Positions 33,495 to 42,601 of a DNA stretch of 64,000 nt are shown here, piece after piece (the first letter of the stretch is position 1; every line of letters begins with the position of its first letter). A program made the translations under genes and the position numbers. The DNA is from Tenacibaculum todarodis (lineage in GTDB: Bacteria; Bacteroidota; Bacteroidia; Flavobacteriales; Flavobacteriaceae): assembly GCF_001889045.1 (NCBI RefSeq), contig NZ_CP018155.1, forward strand, positions 248,001 through 312,000, in the 5' to 3' direction. Under the pieces are notes generated by a model. It worked only from the letters and a program-made list of their open reading frames with translations. It was not told where the DNA came from and did not search any database.

Positions 33495-34181
33495 TTAACA
33501 AATCATCAACAAACGAGTTTGTCCGTTTTTTTCTTTTGGCGCTCTATGAAGACAAGGAAGCACTTTACTTTCTGGATGATCAACTGCTAATTTCCACAGA
33601 TTACCAAGACCTAAATTAATAGGAACTGCATCTGGTTTTGCTTGGTAGTGTAAGTCAAAGAAATACTCCGTTAAAAAAGATTCAAATCCGTCTTTGTTTC
33701 CATCGTACAATTCTTTGAGTTTATTGCGTATTTCTGGAATGAGTATTTTTTGTGTTGCTTGTGCGTTTGGTACAATATCGCTTGATTCTCCATGATACGT
33801 ACATAAAAAAGTATCAGTTGGTATTGGAGAGCGATCTACATGAAAAGAATACACATCAGTTGAAAAAAACGAAAGTGTATCATCTCTCTCATAACATTTT
33901 ATTAGATTCAGCACCGGAGATGCTCCATGATTTTTTAAAACCTCCATATCATTTAAAAGAATTTCGCGTGCTAATTTTCCTTGTTCGCTTAATTGAATTT
34001 CTCTGAGTTCTTCAAGGTTAATTTCTCTTATATCTTCATTTAAAGTTAGCTTTTTAACTATTTCAGAAAAATCTCCAACTAATTTACGAGACCAACAAAT
34101 TGCATTAGTCTCTCCTTGAAAAGGAGTAGCAATAAGGTCTTTAAAATTAGAAACGTTTTTAATTTGATTCTCAAGTATCAT
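33495..34181 (-). CDS. DUF1826 family protein
   Basis: 228 residues, no export signal. Family blocks include INAICWSRKL-like NAICWSRKLVGDF (about 27-39), a conserved CYERDDTLSFFSTDVYSFHVDRSPIPTDTFLCTYHG region (split around residues 104-140), and a C-terminal CLHRAPKEKNGQTRLLMIC with cysteine and histidine residues suitable for metal binding. DUF1826 genes are often found in zinc-responsive loci in other bacteria; no zinc genes are adjacent here. Function unknown. Confidence 0.8.
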   Translation of the reverse strand: MILENQIKNVSNFKDLIATPFQGETNAICWSRKLVGDFSEIVKKLTLNEDIREINLEELREIQLSEQGKLAREILLNDMEVLKNHGASPVLNLIKCYERDDTLSFFSTDVYSFHVDRSPIPTDTFLCTYHGESSDIVPNAQATQKILIPEIRNKLKELYDGNKDGFESFLTEYFFDLHYQAKPDAVPINLGLGNLWKLAVDHPESKVLPCLHRAPKEKNGQTRLLMIC

Positions 34182-34256
34182 AATAGTTTATAACTTTAAG
34201 GCTGAATTAAGTTTTGGGTAAATGAAGTGTGTTTGAAGTTGGTGAGTTGAACAACG

Positions 34257-34710
34257 TTATTTGCTGTATAGTTTTTCAATCTTTGAGTAATTTCCGTTCA
34301 CAAAATATTCAAGATATTTTATTGAATCTTCAAGATTTAATGACTAAAAGTCATCAACAACCATTCTTTCTTTTTCTCCTAATAAACCAAATAAAATTTT
34401 CATTTTTTTTGGTCTATTGTACCATAAAAGAGAATTTTAATTTTTTGTTTTTATCATAAGTAGCTGTCAAACAAAAGCTTATTCCGTTTTTAATATTTGT
34501 AAATTCCAAAGAAGGACTATATTGTACGTTCTCCTGATTTAAGCTATCTGAAAACTCTAATTTCTCAATCCAAGAATGGTTTTTAGCAATTTACAAAACT
34601 ATTTTTTCCGAAATTGGGTCATTTCTATATTCAATATCTTCTTTTTCAGGATGAAAAACTGAGTATTTAAAAGATGTTTTTTATTTACAATTAATTAATT
34701 CAGATTTATT
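34257..34710 (-). pseudogene. Decayed small gene (two in-frame stops and one frameshift)
   Basis: This fills the 543-base gap between DUF1826 and the thioredoxin gene. One minus-strand frame reads KTSFKYSVFHPEKEDIEYRN...SEKIVL, stop, IAKNHSWIEKLEFSDSLNQE...FSFMVQ, stop (34414-34416). After a shift of frame it continues MKILFGLLGEKERMVVDDF, stop, SLNLEDSIKYLEYFVNGNYS and ends at 34257. The protein-like composition on both sides of each break indicates a former gene of roughly 140 or more residues. An upstream INCK just before the first stop may be a lipobox remnant. Family not recognised. Confidence 0.5.
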
Positions 34711-34724
34711 TTAGGTAAAAGTTT

Positions 34725-35507
34725 TTATAATTTTTCAATTATTTTATTTATTAACTCAGTTGTTGAATCATAATTTGTTTCATTTTCTTTAGCTAATTCT
34801 ATGGCTTCTTTAGCTTTCTTTAAAGCTTCTGTATACTTTCCTGTTTTAAACAATAATGCCGCATGAGTATCTATATTATGATAATTTCTATCTAATTCAA
34901 TTGAACGAATAATCCATTTTATAGCCTCTTCTAATTTGGTTATCGAATTTTCAGATTCATAATAACTCCAAGCTAAACTATTTAAATCTTTTGTACTGTT
35001 CCAGATAAATTTTACGTCATCTATGCGGCCTGTTTCAATAAATCTATAAGGATACACTTTAAAATTTATTAGCGCATCATTTATTTTTCCGTTTTCCAAG
35101 TATAGTATTAGTGGAGCTGAAGATACATTGAAAACATTATCAAATCCTTTTTTGTCACTTCCAATATTACCGTGAAAATTCAAAGATTTGTTCCATTTCA
35201 AATGATAACCTTTGTCTAGTGCTTCAGCTAAACTGTTTTTACTATCAACGTTTATTGTAATAATATTCATCATTGATGTATCACATTCATTGTAACGTTT
35301 TATCAATTCTATGCAAGGTGGGCACCATTTACCACTCCAAGTTATAACTAATGTTGGTAAATCTTCATCAATATTGTATTCAGAATATATTTCATTAAAA
35401 GATAATGTTTTATTGTTTTTTAAATTGGTTATTTTAACATCAATTTGACTAAATGCAATGTTTGTCAGAGTTAAAAAAAGTATAAGGAGTGTTAATTGTT
35501 TTTTCAT
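34725..35507 (-). CDS. Exported thioredoxin-like protein with C-terminal TPR
   Basis: 260 residues with a signal peptide ending NIAFSQ (about 21). A TlpA-like thioredoxin fold holds the redox motif WCPPC (Cys62 and Cys65) and a cis-proline SAPLILYLENG (about 134-144). Residues 175-260 are helical with a tetratricopeptide-like unit (HAALLFKTGKYTEALKKAKEAIEL). Likely a periplasmic disulfide reductase or a cytochrome-maturation-type helper tied to a partner protein through the TPR. It is followed downstream by the decayed gene. Partner unknown. Confidence 0.82.
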   Translation of the reverse strand: MKKQLTLLILFLTLTNIAFSQIDVKITNLKNNKTLSFNEIYSEYNIDEDLPTLVITWSGKWCPPCIELIKRYNECDTSMMNIITINVDSKNSLAEALDKGYHLKWNKSLNFHGNIGSDKKGFDNVFNVSSAPLILYLENGKINDALINFKVYPYRFIETGRIDDVKFIWNSTKDLNSLAWSYYESENSITKLEEAIKWIIRSIELDRNYHNIDTHAALLFKTGKYTEALKKAKEAIELAKENETNYDSTTELINKIIEKL

Positions 35508-35617
35508 TTGGTTGTTAGTTTTAGTATTATCAATGTATAGAAGTATTCATTTTTTTTAAAGTGTTTAAAATTAAGCACTAGCGAATTTACCAAAAATAAA
35601 TTTAGAAGCAAGCCAAA

Positions 35618-37390
35618 TTATCTCCCAACATAAACCCAACCTGTTATAGTTTCTGTTTTTCCATCGTTAAAAACTAAGGTGTAATAATATGTGGCAGAAG
35701 GCACATTTTCTGTTGAGTTTAATAATTTCCCTCGCCAAAGCGGTTTGTTGTTATTTCCTTCAAAAACTAATTTTCCATAACGGTTATAAATAAATATTTG
35801 ATAATCGGTATAAATGTTTTGCAAACCTGTAATTTCAAATTGGTCGTTTAAACCATCTTCATTTGCTGAGAAGATATTAAAAATTGTTGGAGGACAATTT
35901 GTAGTCTGAATTTCAAAAGAATTGACAACATAACAATTGGTGTTAACATCTTGTGTTTTTACAAAAATTGTTTGCGGATTGCTGTTGTTTGTGTAATCAA
36001 TAATCGGATTTATGGCATTGGTTTCTGCCAATAAATCTTCTTCCGAAGGATAAAAAGTAAACTCAATTTCTGGCGGATAATTTTCTTCTAAAAATTGTAA
36101 TGTTTCAGAGAAATTAAAATTTCCTTTTTCAAAACCCAGATTGCAGGTTTCTAAGTTTTGTAATTCAATTGTATTTGGAGGTTCTGGATAAGAGATTTCT
36201 ATGGAATCTGAATTATTATCATCATTAATTTCTAAGACTGCGTTTTCTTCATCTACAATAATTGTTAGGGTAAAATCAGGCAGTAAATCTGTAGGAATTG
36301 TTACAATTGTTTCAAAAGATTCAAATTCATCAATTAAAATGTCTTCTGTAGTTTGCAATGTTTCTAAAAGTGTTGAATTTGCATAGATCTTTATGGATGT
36401 GTTTGCGGGTAATAATTCGGTGCTATTTTCATTTTTAACAGTAAAATTTAGTTGTGCAATTTTGGCTGAACAGTCTAACGGAGTTACGTTATCAATAGTT
36501 ACTGTTGCATCAGGCAATTGACTGTTTAGTTTTGTGACAACGGTATTTATCATTACAAAATCTTGCCCAGAAGTTAGTTGAACTGTTGCGCTTGTATCAC
36601 CTGCGGAAATGTTGTTTTGAATATCATAAAAATCCATGTCCATATTGTACAAATCGGATTCGCCTGTAAAACTGTTTGTTCCGTTGAAAGCATTGTTTCC
36701 TGGATTTAATGGCGGATTGGAAATTAAATTTCCATTTACAAAAAGCGATTCATTTACGCTTAAACCCCGATCGCCTTCCCAAGCGAGAAAACCAATTTTT
36801 GCACCAACATTATCAATAACATTTAAGTTATCTAAAGTGATGTTTAATTCATCTGGAACGTGCTGTAAACCGTCATAAACATTAATCTGATTCAGTTCTA
36901 AATCGTCATTTTTATAAATCACTAAAATAGACCAACCTGCAAAGTTGGTTGCATTTGGGCAATAATCTGCAATTACATCGCTAACATCTAATTCCGATAA
37001 GGTGTAATTACCGTTTCCTGTTTGTAAAACGTGTTCTGTTACATCAGCAAAAGCGCTAAAAAAGTTGAGGTTTCTGGTTTCTAAAGTATCTCTAAAAATA
37101 CGAGTAGCGTTTACAATACTATCGTTTAGTTTTACTTGAAAATCGCCACCTCCAGAACCTGCCCAATATAAATAAGCTGATTTAATTTCGTCTTCTGGTA
37201 GTAAAGTAAGTTCTGCGCTGGATGAAGTGTTTATTTGACAAATTGAAGAGAATCCGTTTTCTTGCAAATTCATGGTGTTGCCGAACATTGTAAAATCTAA
37301 TCGGCCACCAAATTGACTGAATAATTGAACATCTTGCGCGTTAATTTTTATCCAACTAAAAAGTGTGATAAAAATTAAAAGTTTTCTCAT
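35618..37390 (-). CDS. Secreted protein with T9SS type B sorting domain
   Basis: 590 residues with a signal peptide ending INAQ (about 19). The body has beta-rich repeats: a region at 25-290 with SAYLYWAGSGGGDFQVKLN, then CARDB-like segments (VKNENSTELLPANTSIKIYANS, about 305-400). The last 85 residues form a gliding-motility-associated/T9SS type B C-terminal domain: NEDGLNDQFEITGLQN, FIYNRYGKLVFEG and YYYTLVFNDGKTETITGWVYV. Type B signals target proteins across the outer membrane by the type IX system. Probably a surface adhesin or structural protein; no catalytic motif seen. Confidence 0.88.
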   Translation of the reverse strand: MRKLLIFITLFSWIKINAQDVQLFSQFGGRLDFTMFGNTMNLQENGFSSICQINTSSSAELTLLPEDEIKSAYLYWAGSGGGDFQVKLNDSIVNATRIFRDTLETRNLNFFSAFADVTEHVLQTGNGNYTLSELDVSDVIADYCPNATNFAGWSILVIYKNDDLELNQINVYDGLQHVPDELNITLDNLNVIDNVGAKIGFLAWEGDRGLSVNESLFVNGNLISNPPLNPGNNAFNGTNSFTGESDLYNMDMDFYDIQNNISAGDTSATVQLTSGQDFVMINTVVTKLNSQLPDATVTIDNVTPLDCSAKIAQLNFTVKNENSTELLPANTSIKIYANSTLLETLQTTEDILIDEFESFETIVTIPTDLLPDFTLTIIVDEENAVLEINDDNNSDSIEISYPEPPNTIELQNLETCNLGFEKGNFNFSETLQFLEENYPPEIEFTFYPSEEDLLAETNAINPIIDYTNNSNPQTIFVKTQDVNTNCYVVNSFEIQTTNCPPTIFNIFSANEDGLNDQFEITGLQNIYTDYQIFIYNRYGKLVFEGNNNKPLWRGKLLNSTENVPSATYYYTLVFNDGKTETITGWVYVGR

Positions 37391-37499
37391 TTTGTTTTTA
37401 TTCCTGTTGAATAAAAATACAAATTATTGTCAATTTAAAGGCTAATACGCTCTAATTTCATCGCAGTTACTTTTGCTTCTATAAAATTTTAAAAGTAGT

Positions 37500-37586
37500 T
37501 TGTCATTTCGATAGAACGAGGAACGAGAGATGAGAAATCTTGTAATAATAATGAGATTCCTCTTCGTGCCTCATTCGGAATGACAA
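37500..37586. repeat. Palindromic repeat, GTCATTTCGA family
   Basis: TGTCATTTCGATAGAACGAG with AGATGAGAAATCT on the left and GAGATTCCTCTTCGTGCCTC with CGGAATGACA on the right form an imperfect palindrome. It ends at the stop codon of the M14 peptidase gene. Confidence 0.75.
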
Positions 37587-37587
37587 A

Positions 37588-39333
37588 TTATTTTACTTTA
37601 AAGATAGGTAAACGTAAATGTGCTTTTTCGTAATGTTGCGTTTGTTTGTAAATCCAATACAATTGAGATTGAGGGTTTTTAGCAAAATTTTCATCAGTTG
37701 TTTTTTTCTCTTCAAACTGTTTTTTTATTGAAGGGTTTTTAGCTAAAAAATCTTCAGCAACATCTTCAAAAACATAAGAAGAAAACCCTTCTTTTTGTTG
37801 TAAGATAGTGTCGAAAAAGTTCCAATTGAAAAACGAATCTGTAGCTACTGCTTCTAATGTTTCTAACAAATAGCGAACTCCATTTTGGTTTGTAGGAATA
37901 TACAAGTCGCCTTTCTTAAAAGTAATACTTTCTTCGGAAGTTTTTACGGTTGTATTATAATGTAAATAATGACCTTCGTAGGCTTGTTTTCTTGTTTCGT
38001 AGTTGTCAATATGATTTACTTCAACCAGCAAAGTTGTGTCGTTTTTAAAGCGAGTAAACTCAATTTTATTAGTAGTTAGTCTATCAATAATGTTGTTCCA
38101 ACCTTGGTGTAAAATATAGGCTTTTGGAATTGTAACTTCTTTAGTTGCTACAAAGTTGTTGTAATAGTTTACTTCCTTTTCAAACGGTTTAGATTTATCG
38201 TAAAACAATCTTTTTCCTGTAGTAACTTTACTTTCAATGTAAGTTCCTTCGTATCCTTTAAAACTGAATTGCGTTGGGTTTTCTCCATCAATTTTGTAGG
38301 TAATTGGATAAGTTTTATTTTTCAGAATTTCTGCAATTGCATTTGCCCGTAATTCTTTAATTTCTGTAGATTTTTCTTCAGAAAAATTAAGCGCAGAAAG
38401 CATCAATTCATAGGTTTGCTCAACTCTGATTTTATAGGGTTTTAACATGTGCGTTTCCACCATTAAACCAAAAGTATTAAACAAAGTTGTGTAACCTGTT
38501 GAGTATCTTGGTGAATCGAAAAATTGAGACCAACCTTTGTCTGGTGTTGAGCCCCAAACATTAACATATGGAGTAATATCAATATTTTTGGTTGCTAAAG
38601 ATTGCTCTAAACTAGGACGCATTTCTTGCTCTAAAAACGAACCTAATTTCCCGCCTAATTTGTTGTGTTGCGTAAATAAATGGGTAATTGCATATTGATA
38701 ATCTGCGCCATTACTAACATGATTGTCAATAAAAACATCAGGATTTACTGCATGAAAAATTTCTGCAAATGCTTTTGCATTTTCAGTGTCTTGTTTTATA
38801 AAGTCTCTGTTTAAGTCAAAATTTCTGGCATTTCCTCTAAAACCGTACTCTTTTGGTCCATTTTGATTGGCTCTTGTGTGTGAATTTCTGTTCAAAGAAC
38901 CGCCAATATTATAGACAGGAATTACACAAACAAGTGAGTTTTTATATACTTTTTTCAAAGAATCATTTTGAACGATATCTCTAAGTAATAACATAGAAGC
39001 GTCAATTCCGTCAGATTCTCCAGGATGAATTCCGTTATTGATTAAAATTCTGTTTTTAGACGAATTTTTAATGTCTTCTAAATTTGTTTTTCCATCAGCA
39101 TTAAAAACTACTAAATGTAACGGGTTTCCAGAATCGGTTTTACCCATTTCAAATAAAGAAATGTTAGTATAATTTTCAGATAATGCTTTGTAATATGAAA
39201 TTACTTCTTTGTATTCTGGAGTTTCAGTTCCGTTAGATTTTTCGAATAACGTTGTAAAATCTTGTGTTGTCTTTTTATCCTCAGCACAAGAGAATATTAA
39301 AATTGAAAGTGAAAAGAGTAGTAGTTTTTTCAT
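37588..39333 (-). CDS. M14-family metallopeptidase lipoprotein
   Basis: 581 residues. Lipoprotein signal with ILIFSC (Cys about 16). Zinc motif HPGESDG (H-x-x-E, about 97-103) and a later DNHVSNGADYQY histidine (about 209) are the expected M14 ligands, and RNARNFDLNRDF supplies the arginine- and asparagine-rich substrate pocket. It is a carboxypeptidase-like enzyme anchored to the envelope. It follows coaD by 4 bases, so it is the last gene of the ddl-coaD operon. Specificity cannot be assigned. Confidence 0.85.
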   Translation of the reverse strand: MKKLLLFSLSILIFSCAEDKKTTQDFTTLFEKSNGTETPEYKEVISYYKALSENYTNISLFEMGKTDSGNPLHLVVFNADGKTNLEDIKNSSKNRILINNGIHPGESDGIDASMLLLRDIVQNDSLKKVYKNSLVCVIPVYNIGGSLNRNSHTRANQNGPKEYGFRGNARNFDLNRDFIKQDTENAKAFAEIFHAVNPDVFIDNHVSNGADYQYAITHLFTQHNKLGGKLGSFLEQEMRPSLEQSLATKNIDITPYVNVWGSTPDKGWSQFFDSPRYSTGYTTLFNTFGLMVETHMLKPYKIRVEQTYELMLSALNFSEEKSTEIKELRANAIAEILKNKTYPITYKIDGENPTQFSFKGYEGTYIESKVTTGKRLFYDKSKPFEKEVNYYNNFVATKEVTIPKAYILHQGWNNIIDRLTTNKIEFTRFKNDTTLLVEVNHIDNYETRKQAYEGHYLHYNTTVKTSEESITFKKGDLYIPTNQNGVRYLLETLEAVATDSFFNWNFFDTILQQKEGFSSYVFEDVAEDFLAKNPSIKKQFEEKKTTDENFAKNPQSQLYWIYKQTQHYEKAHLRLPIFKVK

Positions 39334-39337
39334 AGTT

Positions 39338-39790
39338 TTAAACTCTAACAGTACTTGGTACTAATTTGGTGTAATCTCCATTATTTCTAATAACATCTCT
39401 TACAATTGAAGAGGAGATATAAGATGTTCTTGCCGCTGTAAGTAAAAACACAGTTTCAATTGGTGCTAAATCTCTATTGGTGTGAGCAATTGCTTTTTCA
39501 AACTCAAAATCCCCTGGATTTCTAAGTCCACGGAGAATGAATTCAACATCGTTTTTTTGACAAAAATCTACCGTTAAACCTTCATAAGTAACTACTTTTA
39601 TTTTAGGCTCGTCTTTAAAAGATTCTTCTATAAATCGCTTTCGTTCTTCAAGAGAAAACATGTATTTTTTATCGTGGTTTACACCGATAGCGATAATTAA
39701 TTCGTCAAATAATTTTACACCACGTTCAATAATATCATAGTGTCCTAGAGTAATTGGATCAAAAGACCCTGGAAATATTGCTCTTTTCAT
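39338..39790 (-). CDS. coaD: Phosphopantetheine adenylyltransferase
   Basis: 150 residues, the usual length. Nucleotidyltransferase motif FPGSFDPITLGHYDII (6-21, His18), the RGLRNPGDFEFE block (about 90-101), and ISSSIVRDVIRNNGD near the C-terminus. It adenylates 4'-phosphopantetheine in CoA synthesis. Located between ddl and the M14 peptidase gene with only 2-4 bases between frames, so an operon. Confidence 0.97.
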   Translation of the reverse strand: MKRAIFPGSFDPITLGHYDIIERGVKLFDELIIAIGVNHDKKYMFSLEERKRFIEESFKDEPKIKVVTYEGLTVDFCQKNDVEFILRGLRNPGDFEFEKAIAHTNRDLAPIETVFLLTAARTSYISSSIVRDVIRNNGDYTKLVPSTVRV

Positions 39791-39792
39791 AA

Positions 39793-40770
39793 TTAGTTGT
39801 TTAAAGCCATTTCTATGGCATTAGAGAATAACTTTTGTAAAGAAATTCCTGCTTCATTAGCTTGTTGTGGTAAAATGCTTTCTTCTGTTAAACCTGGAAC
39901 GGTATTCATTTCTAAAAAATGAGGAATCCCTTTTACCAATATATATTCCGAACGAGAAAATCCGCTCATATTTAAAATTTCATATACTTTTTGTGCAATT
40001 TCTTGCACATTCTTTTTTTCTGAAGGCGCAATTCTTGCGGGTGTAATTTCTTGTGATTTTCCTTCGTATTTGGCTTCGTAATCAAAGAAGTCGTTTTCGG
40101 TTACAATTTCTGTAATTGGTAATACTTTTGTTTTTCCTTCATATTGAATAACACCAACCGATACTTCGGTTCCGTCTAAGAAACTTTCAATTAAAATTTC
40201 GCTGTCTTCTGCATACGCTTTTTCTAAAGCGGGTAACATTTCTTCTGCCGTAAAAACTTTTGAAATTCCGAAGCTAGAACCTGCATTGTTAGGTTTTACA
40301 AAACAAGGTAAGCCAACTTTGCCTATAATTTCTTCAACAGAAAAAGCATCACCTTTATTTAAATACACTGAAGTTGCACACGGAATTCCGTAGTTTTTTA
40401 CAACACTCAAAGTATCTCTCTTATTAAAAGTTAATGCCATTTGATAAAATGGGGCAGAGGTGTGCTTAATTCCAAGTAAATTGAAATAGGCTAAAATAGT
40501 TCCGTTTTCTCCCGGATCTCCGTGAATTGCATTAAAAACACAATCGAAAGTTATGTGTTTATTGTTAATTACTGTGCTAAAATCATCTTTGTTTACTGGG
40601 AATTCATTGCTATTTTCATCTAAAACAACCCATTTGTCTTTTAAAATGTGAACTCTATAAGCGTTGTATTTTTCATTTTCAAGATGCTTATATACAACGT
40701 TTCCACTTTTTAAAGATATTTTTACTTCAGAGGAAAATCCTCCCATTATAATGGCAATATTTTTTTTCAT
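39793..40770 (-). CDS. ddl: D-alanine--D-alanine ligase
   Basis: 325 residues from the ATG at 40770. ATP-grasp enzyme with IMGGFSSEVKISLKSG at the N-terminus (serine-rich D-Ala site), NAIHGDPGENG, KPNNAGSSFGISKV and FLEMNTVPGLTEES. It makes the D-Ala-D-Ala dipeptide for peptidoglycan. A GTG at 40812 would add 14 residues, but a TAAGTTTG -7 box at 40795-40788 lies within that extension, so transcription should start after the GTG and the ATG is preferred. First gene of the ddl-coaD-M14 operon. Confidence 0.95.
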   Translation of the reverse strand: MKKNIAIIMGGFSSEVKISLKSGNVVYKHLENEKYNAYRVHILKDKWVVLDENSNEFPVNKDDFSTVINNKHITFDCVFNAIHGDPGENGTILAYFNLLGIKHTSAPFYQMALTFNKRDTLSVVKNYGIPCATSVYLNKGDAFSVEEIIGKVGLPCFVKPNNAGSSFGISKVFTAEEMLPALEKAYAEDSEILIESFLDGTEVSVGVIQYEGKTKVLPITEIVTENDFFDYEAKYEGKSQEITPARIAPSEKKNVQEIAQKVYEILNMSGFSRSEYILVKGIPHFLEMNTVPGLTEESILPQQANEAGISLQKLFSNAIEMALNN

Positions 40771-40787
40771 TTTCAGTTGATAAAGTA

Positions 40788-40814
40788 CAAACTTAGCAAA
40801 AATTACGTTCACAA
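40788..40814 (-). promoter_or_regulatory. Promoter of the ddl operon
   Basis: On the minus strand TTG (40814-40812) and TAAGTTTG (40795-40788) are 16 bases apart. It lies inside the longest possible ddl frame, which fixes the ddl start at 40770. Confidence 0.55.
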
Positions 40815-40816
40815 TT

Positions 40817-40853
40817 TTGCTAAGCTGTTTTAAAGTTAAATAATGTACATTTG
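40817..40853 (+). promoter_or_regulatory. Promoter of the PASTA-domain gene
   Basis: TACATTTG at 40846-40853 is a full -7 match; the nearest TTG is at 40817-40819, a long 26-base spacer. The box overlaps a TTG codon at 40851 that could otherwise start the gene, so the real start is the ATG at 40875. Divergent from the ddl promoter, only about 50 bases apart. Confidence 0.45.
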
Positions 40854-40874
40854 TACCGCTACAAAAAACAAGAA

Positions 40875-41429
40875 ATGAGTATCGTAAATTTTATAAAAAG
40901 TAAAACATTTTTTAAGCAAATAGCTATTGCCGTTGTTGGTTTATTGTTATTTGTGTTTGTGTTAAAATTTTGGTTAGGTGTAACTACAAACCATAATCAG
41001 AAAATACAAGTTCCTAATTTGCATAAAATGTCTTTAGCAGATGTTCAGCAAAAATTAGAAGAGCTAGATTTAGATTTTATTGTAATAGATTCTGCTAGTT
41101 TTAATCCAGATTATCCAAAGAAATCTGTTATTGAGCAAACGCCAGAAGCAGGTGGTTTTGTAAAAGAACAGCGTAAAATATACTTAACATTAAATCCGTC
41201 TAAATATAGAGATGTTAGTATTCCGGATTTAAATGGGAGAACAAAAAGACAGGCAACATCGCATTTACGCTCTATTGGTTTTAAAGTAGGTGAAAACTAT
41301 ACTTGGGTTGGCGGAATTGGTAAAAACGTAGTTCGAGGTTTAAAATACAAAGGGAAACGTATAAAAGCAGGAGATAAATTTCCTAAAAATTCTGTAATCG
41401 ATTTAATATTAGAAGACGGTAATAGATAG
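40875..41429 (+). CDS. PASTA-domain membrane protein
   Basis: 184 residues from the ATG at 40875. One transmembrane helix near the N-terminus (about 14-33, AIAVVGLLLFVFVLKFWLG), then two PASTA domains: IQVPNLHKMSLADVQQKLEE and VSIPDLNGRTKRQATSHLRS with the glycine-rich GIGKNVVRGL. PASTA domains bind peptidoglycan stem peptides; the protein has no kinase or transpeptidase domain. It is divergent from ddl, which makes D-Ala-D-Ala, and upstream of rluD-type gene. Likely a cell-wall-associated accessory protein. Confidence 0.85.
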   Translation: MSIVNFIKSKTFFKQIAIAVVGLLLFVFVLKFWLGVTTNHNQKIQVPNLHKMSLADVQQKLEELDLDFIVIDSASFNPDYPKKSVIEQTPEAGGFVKEQRKIYLTLNPSKYRDVSIPDLNGRTKRQATSHLRSIGFKVGENYTWVGGIGKNVVRGLKYKGKRIKAGDKFPKNSVIDLILEDGNR

Positions 41430-41485
41430 GTTTCTGATATCAGTTATCAGTAGCGGTTTGCTATGCGATAAAAAACTAAAATTTT

Positions 41486-42514
41486 ATGCAAGAAAATTCT
41501 TCTTCAGAAATAGAAAATAACGATCTTTTTGAACATTATAACTTTACTGCTGCAGAAGGTCAAGAACCTTTAAGAGTAGATAAGTTTTTAATGAACTTTA
41601 TAGAAAGTGCAACTAGAAATAAAATACAACAAGCTGCAAAAGCGGGTAATATTTTAGTGAATGATGTTGTTGTAAAATCGAATTTTAAAGTAAAACCAAA
41701 CGATGTAGTTCGTGTTGTTTTAGAATATCCGCCAGTAGAAACTGAGGTAGTTGCTGAAGATATTCCGTTAGATATTGTCTATGAAGATGATGTTTTAATG
41801 GTGATAAATAAACCAGCCGGAATGGTTGTGCATCCAGGTCACGGAAATTATACTGGAACGTTAGTGAATGGATTAATGCATCATGTAGAAAATTTGCCTA
41901 CAAATTCTAATGAACGTCCAGGTTTGGTGCATAGAATTGACAAGGATACAAGTGGTTTATTAGTTGTTGCTAAGACAGAATCTGCAATGACACATCTTTC
42001 AAAGCAATTTTTTGATCGTACAACCGAGCGTTTATATTACGCGCTTGTTTGGGGTTATGTTAATGAAGATGAAGGTACAATTGAAGGAAATATTGGGCGT
42101 AGTTTTAAAAACAGATTGCAAATGGATGTTTTTCCAGAAGGCGATTTTGGAAAACATGCAGTTACACATTATAAAGTACTAGAGCGTTTAACCTATGTAA
42201 CTTTAGTGCAATGTAAATTAGAAACAGGAAGAACGCACCAAATTAGGGCGCACTTTAAACATATTGGTCACACACTTTTTAATGATGAGCGTTATGGTGG
42301 AGATGCTGTTTTAAAAGGAACCACATTTACAAAGTATAAGCAGTTTGTGCAAAACTGTTTTAAGGTTTTACCAAGACAGGCGTTACATGCCAAAACATTA
42401 GGATTTACACATCCAACAACGGGAGAGTTTATGCGTTTTAATTCTGAAGTACCAGAAGATATTACTGCTTGTTTAGAAAAATGGAGAACGTATTCTGAGA
42501 ATAGTGTTCAGTAG
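41486..42514 (+). CDS. RluA/RluD-family pseudouridine synthase
   Basis: 342 residues. N-terminal S4 RNA-binding domain (LRVDKFLMNFIESATRNKIQ, about 28-90) and a catalytic domain with HRIDKDTSGLLVVAKTE (about 152-168, nucleophilic Asp155). ETGRTHQIRAHFKHIGH confirms the RluA-type group. It isomerises uridines in large-subunit rRNA, most likely RluD-like. It follows the PASTA gene by 56 bases and is followed by a strong terminator. Confidence 0.93.
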   Translation: MQENSSSEIENNDLFEHYNFTAAEGQEPLRVDKFLMNFIESATRNKIQQAAKAGNILVNDVVVKSNFKVKPNDVVRVVLEYPPVETEVVAEDIPLDIVYEDDVLMVINKPAGMVVHPGHGNYTGTLVNGLMHHVENLPTNSNERPGLVHRIDKDTSGLLVVAKTESAMTHLSKQFFDRTTERLYYALVWGYVNEDEGTIEGNIGRSFKNRLQMDVFPEGDFGKHAVTHYKVLERLTYVTLVQCKLETGRTHQIRAHFKHIGHTLFNDERYGGDAVLKGTTFTKYKQFVQNCFKVLPRQALHAKTLGFTHPTTGEFMRFNSEVPEDITACLEKWRTYSENSVQ

Positions 42515-42533
42515 ATGAAATTTAAATTCCAAT

Positions 42534-42567
42534 AAAAAATCCCAAACTAACTAGTTTGGGATTTTTT
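42534..42567 (+). terminator. Terminator after the pseudouridine synthase gene
   Basis: AAAAAATCCCAAACTA (42534-42549) pairs with TAGTTTGGGATTTTTT (42552-42567), with a T run extending to about 42568. Confidence 0.88.
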
Positions 42568-42601
42568 TATATATGAATTAATCTGGTAAATTTTTTAAAT
42601 T

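Noticed and set aside
34229..34459. A 76-codon plus-strand open frame in the DUF1826-thioredoxin gap
   Set aside because: It is low-complexity phenylalanine/leucine-rich and antisense to the decayed minus-strand gene, whose fragments look more protein-like.
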